Source: CAKZNE01 sp963976435
GTDB lineage: Bacteria > Bacteroidota > Bacteroidia > Flavobacteriales > Schleiferiaceae
DNA length: 64,000 nt
Direction of reading: 5' to 3'
NCBI GenBank assembly: GCA_963976435.1
Contig: CAXBKQ010000018.1
Span: forward strand, 22,354 to 86,353
A program made the position numbers and the translations under genes. The notes beneath the pieces are model-generated. The model saw nothing but the letters and a program-made list of their open reading frames with translations. It searched no databases and had not been told where the DNA came from. This document shows, in pieces, positions 43,852 through 52,919 of the stretch; position 1 is the first letter of the stretch; each line of letters opens with the position of its first letter.

Positions 43852-44495
43852 TAGAAAGGCAAATAAAAATTCAAAAAACGGCGAGATATTTTTTAAGCGC
43901 TCATGAGGATGGAAATTTCTCTAAGATTTGTTTTGCCCTCCATGGATATGGACAATTAGCATCCTTCTTCTGCCGCAAATTCGCTATGGAGGATTTTAAA
44001 GACACCCTCTTTATTTGCCCAGAAGGACTACATAGATTTTATTTAAAAGACTCTTTTGGAAGGGTTGGCTCGTCTTGGATGACGAAAGAAGCGAGGCTTA
44101 GCGACATAGACGATTATGTAAAATACCTAGACCAGCTATTCCTAGACTTTAAACCCTTAATAGAAAGGACCGAAAAAGTGGGGATTTTAGGATTTTCACA
44201 AGGAGTAGCAACTGCCTGCAGATGGCTAGCTTTATCCCATAACAAATTTGATTTTTTGATCAATTGGGCAGGAGCCTTTCCTCCAGATCTACCAATGGAC
44301 AAGGCCATTGAAAAGATGAGCAATATTCCATTATGGATGGTTCTTGGGGATAATGACGAGTATATATCCTTACAAAAAATGGAAGAGTACTTGGAACAAT
44401 TAAAGGAAAAAGGATTTGATCCAAAAAGCAAGGTTTTCCAAGGCAGCCATGCAATAAATATCACCGTATTAAAAAATATTTTAGAGCAAATTTAG
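43848..44495 (+). CDS. Alpha/beta hydrolase, carboxylesterase/phospholipase type
   Basis: A 215-residue alpha/beta-hydrolase. It has the oxyanion motif LHGYGQ (31-36), nucleophile Ser117 in GFSQG, an acid in LGDNDEY (Asp170) and His201 in FQGSHAIN. Its small size and GFSQG fit the AB hydrolase superfamily/phospholipase-carboxylesterase group. Start is TTG at 43848, overlapping the crotonase stop as TTGA. The next Met is residue 47, inside the fold, so TTG is required. Coupling suggests a shared acyl substrate pathway (inference). Confidence 0.83.
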   Translation: MIERQIKIQKTARYFLSAHEDGNFSKICFALHGYGQLASFFCRKFAMEDFKDTLFICPEGLHRFYLKDSFGRVGSSWMTKEARLSDIDDYVKYLDQLFLDFKPLIERTEKVGILGFSQGVATACRWLALSHNKFDFLINWAGAFPPDLPMDKAIEKMSNIPLWMVLGDNDEYISLQKMEEYLEQLKEKGFDPKSKVFQGSHAINITVLKNILEQI

Positions 44496-44875
44496 AGGCC
44501 AGCTTCATGGGGGTCCTCGGAAAAACGATCTAAATCTCTCCTGTCCTTTTTAGTAGGCCTTCCTTCCCCTTTTTTGCGGTTAAAGTTTTTCATTAATTTA
44601 ATGAACTCTGCTTTTTCCAATTGTTCATTAGGGGTAATATCTTTAATAAAATCATCAACCAGTTTTGCACCAAGCCTAGATTTTGGAATGTCGAGCACCA
44701 AAAAGCGAAATTTTATGCCTTCACGAAGAATTTCTACTTGATCTTTAATTTTAATAGTTCGGGAAGATTTTACAAGCTCATCATTAATTTTTACCCTCTC
44801 TTTTTTAATAGCCTCAGAAGATAATCCTCGGGTTTTGAACTTTCTAACACACCATAAATATTTATCTACTCTCAT
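44492..44875 (-). CDS. S4-domain RNA-binding protein (Hsp15-like)
   Basis: A 127-residue basic protein. The S4 domain spans residues 1-60 (MRVDKYLWCVRKFKTRGLSS, KKERVKINDELVKSSRTIK) and is followed by a Lys/Arg-rich tail (GEGRPTKKDRRDLDRF). This matches HslR/Hsp15-type proteins that bind stalled 50S-peptidyl-tRNA complexes and promote ribosome recycling after heat shock. It converges on the esterase gene with a 4-bp overlap. Confidence 0.9.
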   Translation of the reverse strand: MRVDKYLWCVRKFKTRGLSSEAIKKERVKINDELVKSSRTIKIKDQVEILREGIKFRFLVLDIPKSRLGAKLVDDFIKDITPNEQLEKAEFIKLMKNFNRKKGEGRPTKKDRRDLDRFSEDPHEAGL

Positions 44876-44996
44876 TTAAACCTTGCCTTTGTTCCCCTAA
44901 AATCATTCAAAAAATTAGGTATAGCAAACAAAAGGAAAATATTTTTTCTTTGTAGAATAAACTTCTTGTTGGTTTTTATTTATTTTGGTGCTCGAA

Positions 44997-45698
44997 ATGG
45001 CGAATACAGATTTGAAATGTATCATAATTGACGATGATCCGATATCGAGGGATGTTTTAAAAACATGCGTGGATAAAACTCATTTTCTAAAGTTGAGAGG
45101 AAGCTATTCCAATGCCATGGAAGGTAAGATTGCCTTGGATAAAAAGGATATTGATCTTATTTTTTTAGATGTGGAAATGCCTGAAATGTCCGGATTGCAA
45201 TTTTTGGAAACCTTTAAAAATGTTCCACAAGTTATTATGGTAACTTCCGAAAAGAAGTATGCCTTTGAGGCATTTAAGCACGATGTAACGGATTATATTT
45301 CAAAACCTGTAGATTACCCTAGATTTCTAAAAGCCGCAGAAAGAGCGATGTACTACGAAGAAAACCTAGTACAAGGAAAAGGCGAAGAGGATTTTGTATT
45401 TCTTAAGGTTGACGGTTCTATGATTAAGGTGAGAAACTCCACTATAGAATATGTTGAAGCAATGGGAGATTATGTAAAAGTGGTAACCTCCGAAAAAAAC
45501 TATGTTGTTCACAGCACCATGAAAGCTTTTGTGGCTAAACTGCCAGAGGATGATTTTCTTAGAATACACAAATCCTATATTCTAAATATAAATAAGGTAG
45601 AAGAGGTTGTAGAAAGTTATGCCATTGGAGAATACTTTAATTTACCAATTAGCCGCTCCAATAAAAAGCAACTTATGCAAAGAATTTCTCGCCATTAA
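44997..45698 (+). CDS. LytTR-family response regulator
   Basis: Start ATG 44997 gives 233 residues. The receiver domain is complete: acidic pair IIDDDP, phosphoacceptor Asp58 (FLDVEMPEMSG), Thr in MVTSEK and Lys103 in ISKPVD. The LytTR DNA-binding domain occupies about residues 130-233 (YVEAMGDYVKVVTSEKNYVV, LRIHKSYILNINKV). It overlaps the convergent histidine-kinase gene by 4 bp, and the two probably form a functional pair. LytTR regulators bind direct repeats upstream of exported-product genes; no target is identified. Confidence 0.92.
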   Translation: MANTDLKCIIIDDDPISRDVLKTCVDKTHFLKLRGSYSNAMEGKIALDKKDIDLIFLDVEMPEMSGLQFLETFKNVPQVIMVTSEKKYAFEAFKHDVTDYISKPVDYPRFLKAAERAMYYEENLVQGKGEEDFVFLKVDGSMIKVRNSTIEYVEAMGDYVKVVTSEKNYVVHSTMKAFVAKLPEDDFLRIHKSYILNINKVEEVVESYAIGEYFNLPISRSNKKQLMQRISRH

Positions 45699-46396
45699 GG
45701 CATGAGTTCTAAGGTTACCTTGAATCCCGAGTCTTTTTCACCTTCAATTTTTATTTTTCCACCCATCATTTCTATTTGATTTTTGAGCGAAAAAATGCCT
45801 AAACCCCTGGTTCTTATAGTAGGGTCGTTGTGGAAGGTTTTATACATTTTGTAGAGGTCTATAGAATGACGGTCTATATCTATTCCTTGGCCATTATCCT
45901 CAAAACTTAAGATGAATTTATCGTCCAACTTACTGCTTTTTACCACAATTTTTAAGGGTCGTTCCGGAGATCTATAGCGAATGGAATTCTGAATTAACTC
46001 CTCAAAAGCAAAATCTAAATATTTCTGGGAATAAAGGATGCTTTTACAATCTTCAAAATTTCCACTAATTTCTGCATCCTCCGGAATCAATGGCTTTAAT
46101 TTTTCCAGGCTTTTGTCGAATGAGCTTTTGAGCTCTACTTCCGATTTTGGATTTTCCAACTCCCAGTAGTCCATTAATATTTTGGATAAATCCTCAATCA
46201 TTTCAAACATTTCACTGGCACCAAGCTTAATGTTTTCATAAATATCCTCTTTCCCCTCAGGATCTTCTTCCATTTCATATAGCGGAAAAAGCATTTTAAG
46301 GCCAGCAATAGGAGACCTTAAATTATGAGAAAACATTCGAGCCATCATTATTAAATGCTGGTTCCTGTTTTGTTCCTTTTCCTTTAGGTATTTCAT
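45695..46396 (-). CDS. Soluble histidine kinase without sensor domain
   Basis: A 233-residue protein consisting only of a HisKA-type dimerisation helix (His24 in MFSHNLRSPIAGLK) and an HATPase_c domain (N box ELIQNSIRYR, G1 SFEDNGQGIDI, G2 TRGLGIFSLK). There is no membrane helix, PAS or GAF domain. Conserved catalytic boxes suggest an active kinase that receives its input from a partner protein. It converges with the LytTR response regulator, overlapping by 4 bp. Confidence 0.87.
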   Translation of the reverse strand: MKYLKEKEQNRNQHLIMMARMFSHNLRSPIAGLKMLFPLYEMEEDPEGKEDIYENIKLGASEMFEMIEDLSKILMDYWELENPKSEVELKSSFDKSLEKLKPLIPEDAEISGNFEDCKSILYSQKYLDFAFEELIQNSIRYRSPERPLKIVVKSSKLDDKFILSFEDNGQGIDIDRHSIDLYKMYKTFHNDPTIRTRGLGIFSLKNQIEMMGGKIKIEGEKDSGFKVTLELMP

Positions 46397-46518
46397 TTTC
46401 TAGGGAAGTTGTTTTGATCCTTCGCAATTTAAAATTAAGTTTCGGCCTATGGCCATTTTGGCCTAAAAAACAATTCAATATCTTGGCTTATTAATCTTGC
46501 TAAGCTTAGCTAATATTC

Positions 46519-47082
46519 ATGTCGTCATTTCTAAAAGTTCTATTTTTTTGTGGATTGTTGCTCCCGACAAGTACATCTGCTCAAGTTTATGATACTATTA
46601 CTTTACCCCATAGATATGCCCATCATTGCGAAATAAGCTTAATTGATGGAAGAGTGTTTTCTGGACCACTTATAGACGCTAATGATAGCAGTTTATTTAT
46701 TTCAGCCTTTGAAAAAAAGGATAGTGTAATAGAGTTTCAATCCTATGAAATTGATATTATCAAACTCTTTAGGTCTGATTTTGAAAGATCGGCAACCAAT
46801 AAATTAATTTTATTTGGAGCTGGGGGTATTAGTTTTTTCACCACCCTAAACATATTGCGGAACCGAAAAGAAGAGTTAAATTTTAAAAATTCGGAATGGC
46901 TTATTTCTGGTATTGCAAGTTTGGTGGCCATGCCCTTAGCAGCTGTTATTAGCAATGCCATTTATACTAGTCCAAGGGAGTTTTATCAAATAGAAGCCAG
47001 CCCCGAGAATTTCCATAAACATTTTTTGGAGCTAAAGGCTTATTCCTTATGGACTTACCTAATTGGTGTAAAAAGAATCTAG
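46519..47082 (+). CDS. Hypothetical exported membrane protein
   Basis: The 187-residue protein has a signal peptide (MSSFLKVLFFCGLLLPTSTSAQ) and then a short beta-rich region with SLIDGRVFSGPLIDANDSSL, recalling LSm/RcnB-like small barrels. Two further membrane segments follow (LILFGAGGISFFTTLNIL and WLISGIASLVAMPLAAVISNAIY). I do not recognise the family. It lies between the soluble kinase and the hybrid kinase on the plus strand, followed by a 150-bp gap containing a 13-bp palindrome. Confidence 0.6.
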   Translation: MSSFLKVLFFCGLLLPTSTSAQVYDTITLPHRYAHHCEISLIDGRVFSGPLIDANDSSLFISAFEKKDSVIEFQSYEIDIIKLFRSDFERSATNKLILFGAGGISFFTTLNILRNRKEELNFKNSEWLISGIASLVAMPLAAVISNAIYTSPREFYQIEASPENFHKHFLELKAYSLWTYLIGVKRI

Positions 47083-47140
47083 GGATAGAAAAACATCTAA
47101 GCCAAACAAAACAAGAAATTATCGAATTCCTGAACATAAT

Positions 47141-47153
47141 TGTGATAATCACA
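47141..47153. promoter_or_regulatory. 13-bp palindrome upstream of the hybrid kinase
   Basis: TGTGATAATCACA is a perfect palindrome, 81 bp upstream of the hybrid kinase start. It resembles a regulator operator (CRP-like TGTGA/TCACA half-sites but with a 3-bp spacer instead of 6). Confidence 0.3.
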
Positions 47154-47234
47154 CTTATATTGGCAGATATATAAGAAAGATTGTCCTTGGTTAAAAAAGT
47201 ATTTTCTTAATAGAACCAGGTTAAAACAGGATTG

Positions 47235-49634
47235 ATGAAAGGGAATATAAAAGCCATTAGGAGCTTTATTTTTGGATTATTAGCTATAGGCGGGCTGGTT
47301 GATGGAAGCGCTCAGACTTTATCTAGCCACATGGGCGAAATTGATTTGTATGGCAAATCGCAAATTGTAGATTTAGGACAGCAGGATTTGAGTTTTGAGG
47401 AGTTTTTGAAACTTGAAGAAGGGCTCAATTTTAGGGAAGTTTCTAGCCCAAATGAAAATATCGACTTTACAGATGGCCATCATTGGGTTCGGTTTGAACT
47501 AAATAATAATAAAAGCGATAGCTTAAACTTTTATCTACTCACGGCAAGACCAGTAACAGATTATGTAGACCTATATCAAGTACAGGAAAATGGTGAAACC
47601 CATTCCTACCACACTGGTGATGCCCTGCCCTTTGATCAAAAAAATGTAAAGTCTGCAGAGTCCGTTTTTAATATTGTTTTAGCTCCAAATTCCAAATCAA
47701 AGTTTTACATGCACTTAAAAAGTGATGGGGAAATGATTCTCCTTCCTATGCGCTTGTTCGACTCTCTTAGCTTTTTTGAACGCAGTACCACAAACAATAT
47801 TTTTTATGGCTTATTCTATGGAATGTTGCTGATATCTGCAATTATCTATTCCTTTTTTTATAAGAGTTTAAAGATTTCTACCTTCCTGTATTATGGGCTG
47901 TATATTGTATCATTTAGCTTTTTGCAGTTTTCTTTAGATGGCTTTACACATCAGTTTTTATTTCCAGAACCTGGCTGGCTATATTCCAAAATTGTGCTGA
48001 TTTCTGGTGCCTGCTCAACTGTCTTTTTGGGCTTTTATGCCAATTCCTTCTTGGAATTAAAAACCAGACTAAAATCTTTCTGGTATGCCTTTAATGGGAT
48101 TTATAGTATTGTGGGTTTACTATTCATTGGACTTCTTGTTAGCCCAGGATCAATTTTTATTTATTATCCTTTATTCAATGGTTTTGGCTTACTAACCATT
48201 TTAATGATCATTATTTCAATTATCATTCTTTCCATTAGGAAGGTGAAAATTGATAGTTTTTTTATTTTGGGGATATTGTTTTTAACCCTTGGGTTTACGG
48301 TGTTTATTCTGAATAATTTCAGCCTGGTTCCCAGTAATATTATCACCATTAATAGCTCCAAATTCGGATCGGCATTGGAAATAATCTTTCTTTCCCTGTC
48401 TATGAGCAACCTTATCAAACAACTTAGAGAAGACAAGGAGAAATCTCAGGAATTGGCCCTGAAAAAATCTGAAGAAGCCAATGAATTAAAGCTCTATTTT
48501 ATGTCTAATATCAGTCATGAATTAAGAACTCCACTCAATGCCATCATGGGAATTAGCAATAATTTTGCTGAAGATAAAAGCCTAGACGAAGAGCATAGAG
48601 AAGATATTGCCATAATTCGCCATTCATCTCAAATCTTATTAAACTCCATTAATAATATCCTCGATTTCTCAAAAATTGAAAAAAATGAATTGAGAATCGC
48701 CAAAGAAAAATTCGATCTGCAAGCCTTGTTGAATGAATTAAATGCCATTTGGAAATTAAACGTGGAGGATAAAGGATTGGAGTTTCACTTTCAAGGACTT
48801 AAGGCCTCCGAAATAATGGTTTTGGGAGATTATGACCGGCTCTACCAAATCATCACCAATGTGGTGGAAAATGCTGTAAAATTTACCTCGCATGGAAAAA
48901 TTAGCATAAGGATAGAAGCCAAAAAAACAGAGGACTCTAAAATTAATTTGGAAATATTAGTTGAGGATACAGGAGTGGGAATTTCGGATGAGAAAATGGA
49001 CATTATTTATCTGGGTTTTTCACAAGAAAGGATAGATGATAAAAGACTTTTTGGCGGATTAGGGCTTGGTCTTACTATCGCTCAATCTCTCATAAGACTG
49101 CATGGCGGAGATCTAAATTTGAAAAGCACCATAGGCAAGGGAACAAACTGTTCCATAAAAATTCCATTGCAATTGATTCATTGGGAAGAAGAAAAGAAAA
49201 TTGTCCCAGAAATTAAAGAAGAAAAGGAAGGACTAGAAGGCATCAAAATCTTAGTGGCCGAGGATAACCCCTTAAACCAGTTTATTATGAGAAAGGTTTT
49301 AGGAACTTGGAATATCTCCGGTTTTCATATTGCTGAAAATGGAGAAGATGCACTAAATGCTTTTAAAGCCGAAGATTTTGATATAATATTAATGGACCTT
49401 CAAATGCCAATAATGGATGGTTATGAAGCCTGTACTAAAATTAGGTCTGGAGAAGCAGGTGAGGAAAAAAAGAACATAGCCAAAATTGCTGTTACAGCTG
49501 ATGTAAGCGAAAAAGCCAAACAAAGAGTAAAGGAGTTGGGGATGAATGATTATGTAACCAAACCATTTACAGCCCAGGTTTTGCTTGAAAAAGTTAAAGG
49601 CTGTTTGAATCTAAGTTTTGTAAAACCCCAATAG
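47235..49634 (+). CDS. 7TMR-DISM hybrid sensor histidine kinase/response regulator
   Basis: Starting at ATG 47235 the 799-residue protein has a signal peptide. A periplasmic 7TMR-DISM extracellular domain follows (about 35-180; contains HHWVRFELNNNKSDSLNFYL), then seven membrane helices (about 188-395) and a short coiled coil. HisKA has His428 (SNISHELRTPLNAIMG). HATPase_c has VVENAVKFT, VEDTGVGIS and GGLGLGLTIAQ. A C-terminal receiver has Asp721 (ILMDLQMPIMDG) and Lys in VTKPF. It has no DNA-binding output, so it must pass phosphate to another protein. The DISM domain typically binds carbohydrates or similar ligands. The nearby LytTR proteins are possible partners. Confidence 0.93.
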   Translation: MKGNIKAIRSFIFGLLAIGGLVDGSAQTLSSHMGEIDLYGKSQIVDLGQQDLSFEEFLKLEEGLNFREVSSPNENIDFTDGHHWVRFELNNNKSDSLNFYLLTARPVTDYVDLYQVQENGETHSYHTGDALPFDQKNVKSAESVFNIVLAPNSKSKFYMHLKSDGEMILLPMRLFDSLSFFERSTTNNIFYGLFYGMLLISAIIYSFFYKSLKISTFLYYGLYIVSFSFLQFSLDGFTHQFLFPEPGWLYSKIVLISGACSTVFLGFYANSFLELKTRLKSFWYAFNGIYSIVGLLFIGLLVSPGSIFIYYPLFNGFGLLTILMIIISIIILSIRKVKIDSFFILGILFLTLGFTVFILNNFSLVPSNIITINSSKFGSALEIIFLSLSMSNLIKQLREDKEKSQELALKKSEEANELKLYFMSNISHELRTPLNAIMGISNNFAEDKSLDEEHREDIAIIRHSSQILLNSINNILDFSKIEKNELRIAKEKFDLQALLNELNAIWKLNVEDKGLEFHFQGLKASEIMVLGDYDRLYQIITNVVENAVKFTSHGKISIRIEAKKTEDSKINLEILVEDTGVGISDEKMDIIYLGFSQERIDDKRLFGGLGLGLTIAQSLIRLHGGDLNLKSTIGKGTNCSIKIPLQLIHWEEEKKIVPEIKEEKEGLEGIKILVAEDNPLNQFIMRKVLGTWNISGFHIAENGEDALNAFKAEDFDIILMDLQMPIMDGYEACTKIRSGEAGEEKKNIAKIAVTADVSEKAKQRVKELGMNDYVTKPFTAQVLLEKVKGCLNLSFVKPQ

Positions 49635-49773
49635 GGTGCCTTCTTGTTTTTTGGGTTCTGGGTTTAAATTTTTAGTAGTGCAATCCTAGCTTATTCCCAT
49701 TGAAGTTAATTTTTTTTTTGTTCCTTCTATAGAACCACATTATTGGTTTAAATTAATAGACTGCAGACTCTAT

Positions 49774-50496
49774 CTACCAAACCTTTTTATAGCTCTTGAA
49801 TAAGACATTTTCTACAAATGCTAATCGCCTTTTTGCCACAGGAATTTTTTCGTTATTGCTAAGTACCAAGTAATATTCGCTGCCCTTACGCATTTCCCTT
49901 ACCGAGTTTACTCTAACAATATGGGATTGGTGAGTACGGATAAATCCACCTTTGGAAAGTTGGTTTTCAAAATTGCCAATGCGCGTAGTTACCATCAGTT
50001 TTTTACCATTCACCGTGTACAGTAAAGTATAGCTGCCCGAAGCCTCTAAACGAATAATATCAGCGAGGTCCATAAACTTATAGCCACCCTTTACAGGAAT
50101 GGCAATTCGATGGGGGTAGTCAAGCTCAAAAGGAAGTTGAATGGCCAGGGGATGATAAATCTTTTTTAAGGCAATAAGCGCTTCTTCATTCGTAAACATC
50201 TGCTTTGAATGAATGACTGAGGCTCTATCACTATCTTCAAGCAATGCCTCAAAATTTGAGGCACCATGGTGGTTTAAGGTCATGGCTATGATATATTGTT
50301 TAGGGTCTAAATTCTTTTCAATTAAATTGCTTAAAACCACAAGTATTAAATGTGGTTTTGAGCTTTGAATAAGCTGTTTTGCTTTACTAAAATTTTCTAC
50401 TTCATACAGGTGATATTTTGGCGGTTTTACATGGTTAAATTGAGTGTTTAAAAATTGTAACTCTTGCTCATTTCGGCCAGCGAGAAGAATGTTCAT
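49774..50496 (-). CDS. LytTR transcription factor with degenerate receiver-like domain
   Basis: A 240-residue protein. The C-terminal 110 residues are a good LytTR domain (IIRLEASGSYTLLYTVNGKK, FIRTHQSHIVRVNSV). The N-terminal 120 residues have receiver-like length and secondary structure (MNILLAGRNEQELQFL start), but the acidic pair is missing and LILVVLSN stands where the phospho-Asp should be. It is therefore unlikely to be controlled by phosphorylation. It is encoded convergently with the hybrid kinase, so any functional link is not by operon. Confidence 0.8.
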   Translation of the reverse strand: MNILLAGRNEQELQFLNTQFNHVKPPKYHLYEVENFSKAKQLIQSSKPHLILVVLSNLIEKNLDPKQYIIAMTLNHHGASNFEALLEDSDRASVIHSKQMFTNEEALIALKKIYHPLAIQLPFELDYPHRIAIPVKGGYKFMDLADIIRLEASGSYTLLYTVNGKKLMVTTRIGNFENQLSKGGFIRTHQSHIVRVNSVREMRKGSEYYLVLSNNEKIPVAKRRLAFVENVLFKSYKKVW

Positions 50497-50819
50497 TTTA
50501 TATTGGTTGATATCTTTAAATGTACTAGAATTTTAGGGATAAAATACATTTAGCAATTCGAAAAATCAAAATAGTTTTAGCTGCTATCTGCTGATAAACA
50601 ACAAAATAAAATCCTAATTCCTTTTAAATCAGAAGCTAAAATTATCACAATAAAACCAACATAATTTTTATATTTTTTTGATGAAATGATTTTTACAGCC
50701 ACAACTTTTACCTTAATTCTAATTTTCAAATGAAAGCTTTCACTAATCATTATATTCAAAAAGAATTCGGCTTATACCCAGTGATGTAATAGGATTGTTT
50801 TTGCTTTATTATCTCTAAA
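50497..50819. other. Intergenic region, AT-rich, no gene seen
   Basis: This is the upstream region of the LytTR gene and the downstream region of the PKD-protein gene. I see only poorly coding AT-rich sequence and no clear repeats apart from the terminator at its right end. Confidence 0.5.
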
Positions 50820-50821
50820 CA

Positions 50822-50856
50822 AAAAAAGGCTGCCTCAAGAGGAGACAGCCTTTCAA
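50822..50856 (-). terminator. Terminator of the PKD-repeat protein gene
   Basis: Stem AAAGGCTG (50825-50832) / CAGCCTTT (50846-50853), with partial inner pairing of CCTC and GGAG. On the minus strand it is followed by seven T residues. It lies 25 bp after the stop of the 50880-52919 gene. Confidence 0.8.
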
Positions 50857-50879
50857 TTACCTAAAGGGTTTTGGTTGAT

Positions 50880-52919
50880 TTACCTTTCATACATAAACTT
50901 CACTGTTTCTCCTTTCTCCCCATATTTTACAATAATATGGTAAAGGCCAAAGCTCATTCCAGAGTCTGAAGGATCCCAGCTAATAGTGTGGCTTCCCGCT
51001 TCCATTTTTTTATCAGCAAGGCTGGTAATATGCTTTCCTGTAACATCGTGTACATCTATTTCTACCTGTCCAGAAGAAACGGTTTGAAAGCTGATGCTAA
51101 CCAAACCTGATGAAGGATTTGGGAAAACACTGAGCGCCATAGATGATGATGGGTCTTCATCAGGATTTACGCCCGATGTTTTATCCTTTGCATCACCATT
51201 TCTGTCAGCACATGGATCAGGTTCGCAATCTTCAATAATTACCATGTCGCAAAAGGTTTTTGTACAGTTTTCACCATTTACTAAATAGGTAATGGTTACA
51301 CAGTAATTATAGGTTCCATTATATCCATAGTTGTGGGTAGGGTTATAATTACCAGAAACCGTATTTCCGTCACCAAAGTCCCAATAGACATCTACTATTT
51401 TGCAATCCGCTGCTACATCGGCAGAAAAATTAACATCGCAGCCCATTATATCTGCAGTAAGGTGGTTTAAAATGATTTCGCATTCACAAGGTTCGCAATC
51501 CTCAACATCTACATCAAAACATACCGAATCTGTACAACATTCTCCCGAATCAGGGTCAATTGTTTTTACAGTAAGGCAAACCGTATAAGTCCCGGCGGCA
51601 TTGTAAACATGTACTGGATTTGGAACAGAGGCATAGGTGCCATCTCCAAAATCCCAGTTCGTAGATATTATCTCACAATCGGTGATGGTCCTATCGAAGA
51701 ATTCTACTTGGCAACGATCTACATTATAACTAAAATCTGGACTAAGAGGACATTCACAATCATTAGTATCACACTCCACAATTACCGTATAACAAATGGT
51801 ATCGTCGCAGCAGATTTCTCCATCAAACCCTGCCACCGTCATACAAACATTATAGGAACCTGGACCAGGGAAGGTGTGTGTTGTAGAATTACCTGTTCCT
51901 GTAACACCATCTCCAAAATCCCAATTGGCTCCTACAATATTGGTACAAGCATTACCACTAGAATTATTGGTGAAGGTATAAGTACTGCAACTTGCCTCTT
52001 GGGTAGAAATAAAATCTGGACTTAAATCGCAAGTACAATCACAATCGGCTGTTACTGTAACCTCTCTTATAATAGGTCCGCAAAGATCCGGATCTATAAT
52101 TTCTACGGTATAGGTGGTGGTAGAAGCTGGGCTGGCTACGGGATTAGCACAATTGGTACAGCTAAGCCCGGTAGCGGGAGACCAATTATAGCTTGTACCT
52201 CCTGTTGCTGAAAGCTGAACACTGGCTGGCGGACAGATCACCACATCAGAACTTACTGTATAGGATGCCGAATTAATTTCCTGGATAACTACATTGTCAA
52301 ACTGAGCTTCAGATTGGGTAGAAAGAGGGACATTCTGCAGAGGGTAAAACCAAATCTGGCTATAATCTGCATCTGGAGAAAAGGGAACCGAAATGGATGT
52401 TAAGCTGGTATAAGGGGACAAGGCATCATTAAATATTTGTTGAGAGCTTGATGGCCAAGGTGGAGCAGAACCTGCAGGTGTTGGATTTGCGGTGTAAGGG
52501 TTTATACCATTGGTTGCCCTCACATTAAAAACACCACTGGTATGACCATTGGTTATCAAATCAAAACAGATTAGGTATTCTTTGCCTTGTTGAAAATCAA
52601 AGCAATTAAACACACCTTCTCCAACACCACCATTAGACCATATCCACATGGCTCGAGGGGGGCTGCTGGAAGTGCTTGGTGTACCGTGAGATACAAACCA
52701 ACCAGGCATATTGCTATTGATGGATAAATGGCTGGTAGAAATGGCCCCAGGTGGTTGTTCAAAATCTCCATTTACCAAAGCAGTAGGGGGATTATTGCAA
52801 GTGCTTTGCCCATAGCTAAATTGGAAGGTAAAGGAAAATAGCAAAGTTAGTAGTACATAATAGCCTTTTTGAAAGGGGCGAAAGGCATTTGCACTTAAGG
52901 TCGATAATGGATACTTCAT
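50880..52919 (-). CDS. T9SS-secreted Cys-rich protein with three PKD domains
   Basis: The 679-residue cargo protein has a long signal peptide (FRPFQKGYYVLLTLLFSFTFQFSYGQ portion). An N-terminal jelly-roll-like region (LVNGDFEQPPGAIS to FDNVVIQEIN) follows, then an Ig-like segment with TGGTSYNWSPATGLSCTNC. Three PKD modules each have WDFGDG, separated by Cys-dense linkers of the form C-x-C-x-LSPDF. The C-terminal 75 residues are a type A T9SS sorting domain (LSVFPNPSSGLVSISF, DVTGKHITSL, GLYHIIVKYGEK). It is expected on the surface or released after CTD processing. PKD domains commonly mediate adhesion; the exact role is unknown. Confidence 0.9.
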   Translation of the reverse strand: MKYPLSTLSANAFRPFQKGYYVLLTLLFSFTFQFSYGQSTCNNPPTALVNGDFEQPPGAISTSHLSINSNMPGWFVSHGTPSTSSSPPRAMWIWSNGGVGEGVFNCFDFQQGKEYLICFDLITNGHTSGVFNVRATNGINPYTANPTPAGSAPPWPSSSQQIFNDALSPYTSLTSISVPFSPDADYSQIWFYPLQNVPLSTQSEAQFDNVVIQEINSASYTVSSDVVICPPASVQLSATGGTSYNWSPATGLSCTNCANPVASPASTTTYTVEIIDPDLCGPIIREVTVTADCDCTCDLSPDFISTQEASCSTYTFTNNSSGNACTNIVGANWDFGDGVTGTGNSTTHTFPGPGSYNVCMTVAGFDGEICCDDTICYTVIVECDTNDCECPLSPDFSYNVDRCQVEFFDRTITDCEIISTNWDFGDGTYASVPNPVHVYNAAGTYTVCLTVKTIDPDSGECCTDSVCFDVDVEDCEPCECEIILNHLTADIMGCDVNFSADVAADCKIVDVYWDFGDGNTVSGNYNPTHNYGYNGTYNYCVTITYLVNGENCTKTFCDMVIIEDCEPDPCADRNGDAKDKTSGVNPDEDPSSSMALSVFPNPSSGLVSISFQTVSSGQVEIDVHDVTGKHITSLADKKMEAGSHTISWDPSDSGMSFGLYHIIVKYGEKGETVKFMYER

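Noticed and set aside
50577..50759. 60-codon minus-strand frame
   Set aside because: Low-complexity Ile/Lys composition typical of AT-rich non-coding DNA, with no start context or neighbours.
51609..52025. 138-codon plus-strand frame within the PKD protein gene
   Set aside because: Thr/Ile-rich shadow of the repetitive minus-strand coding sequence.
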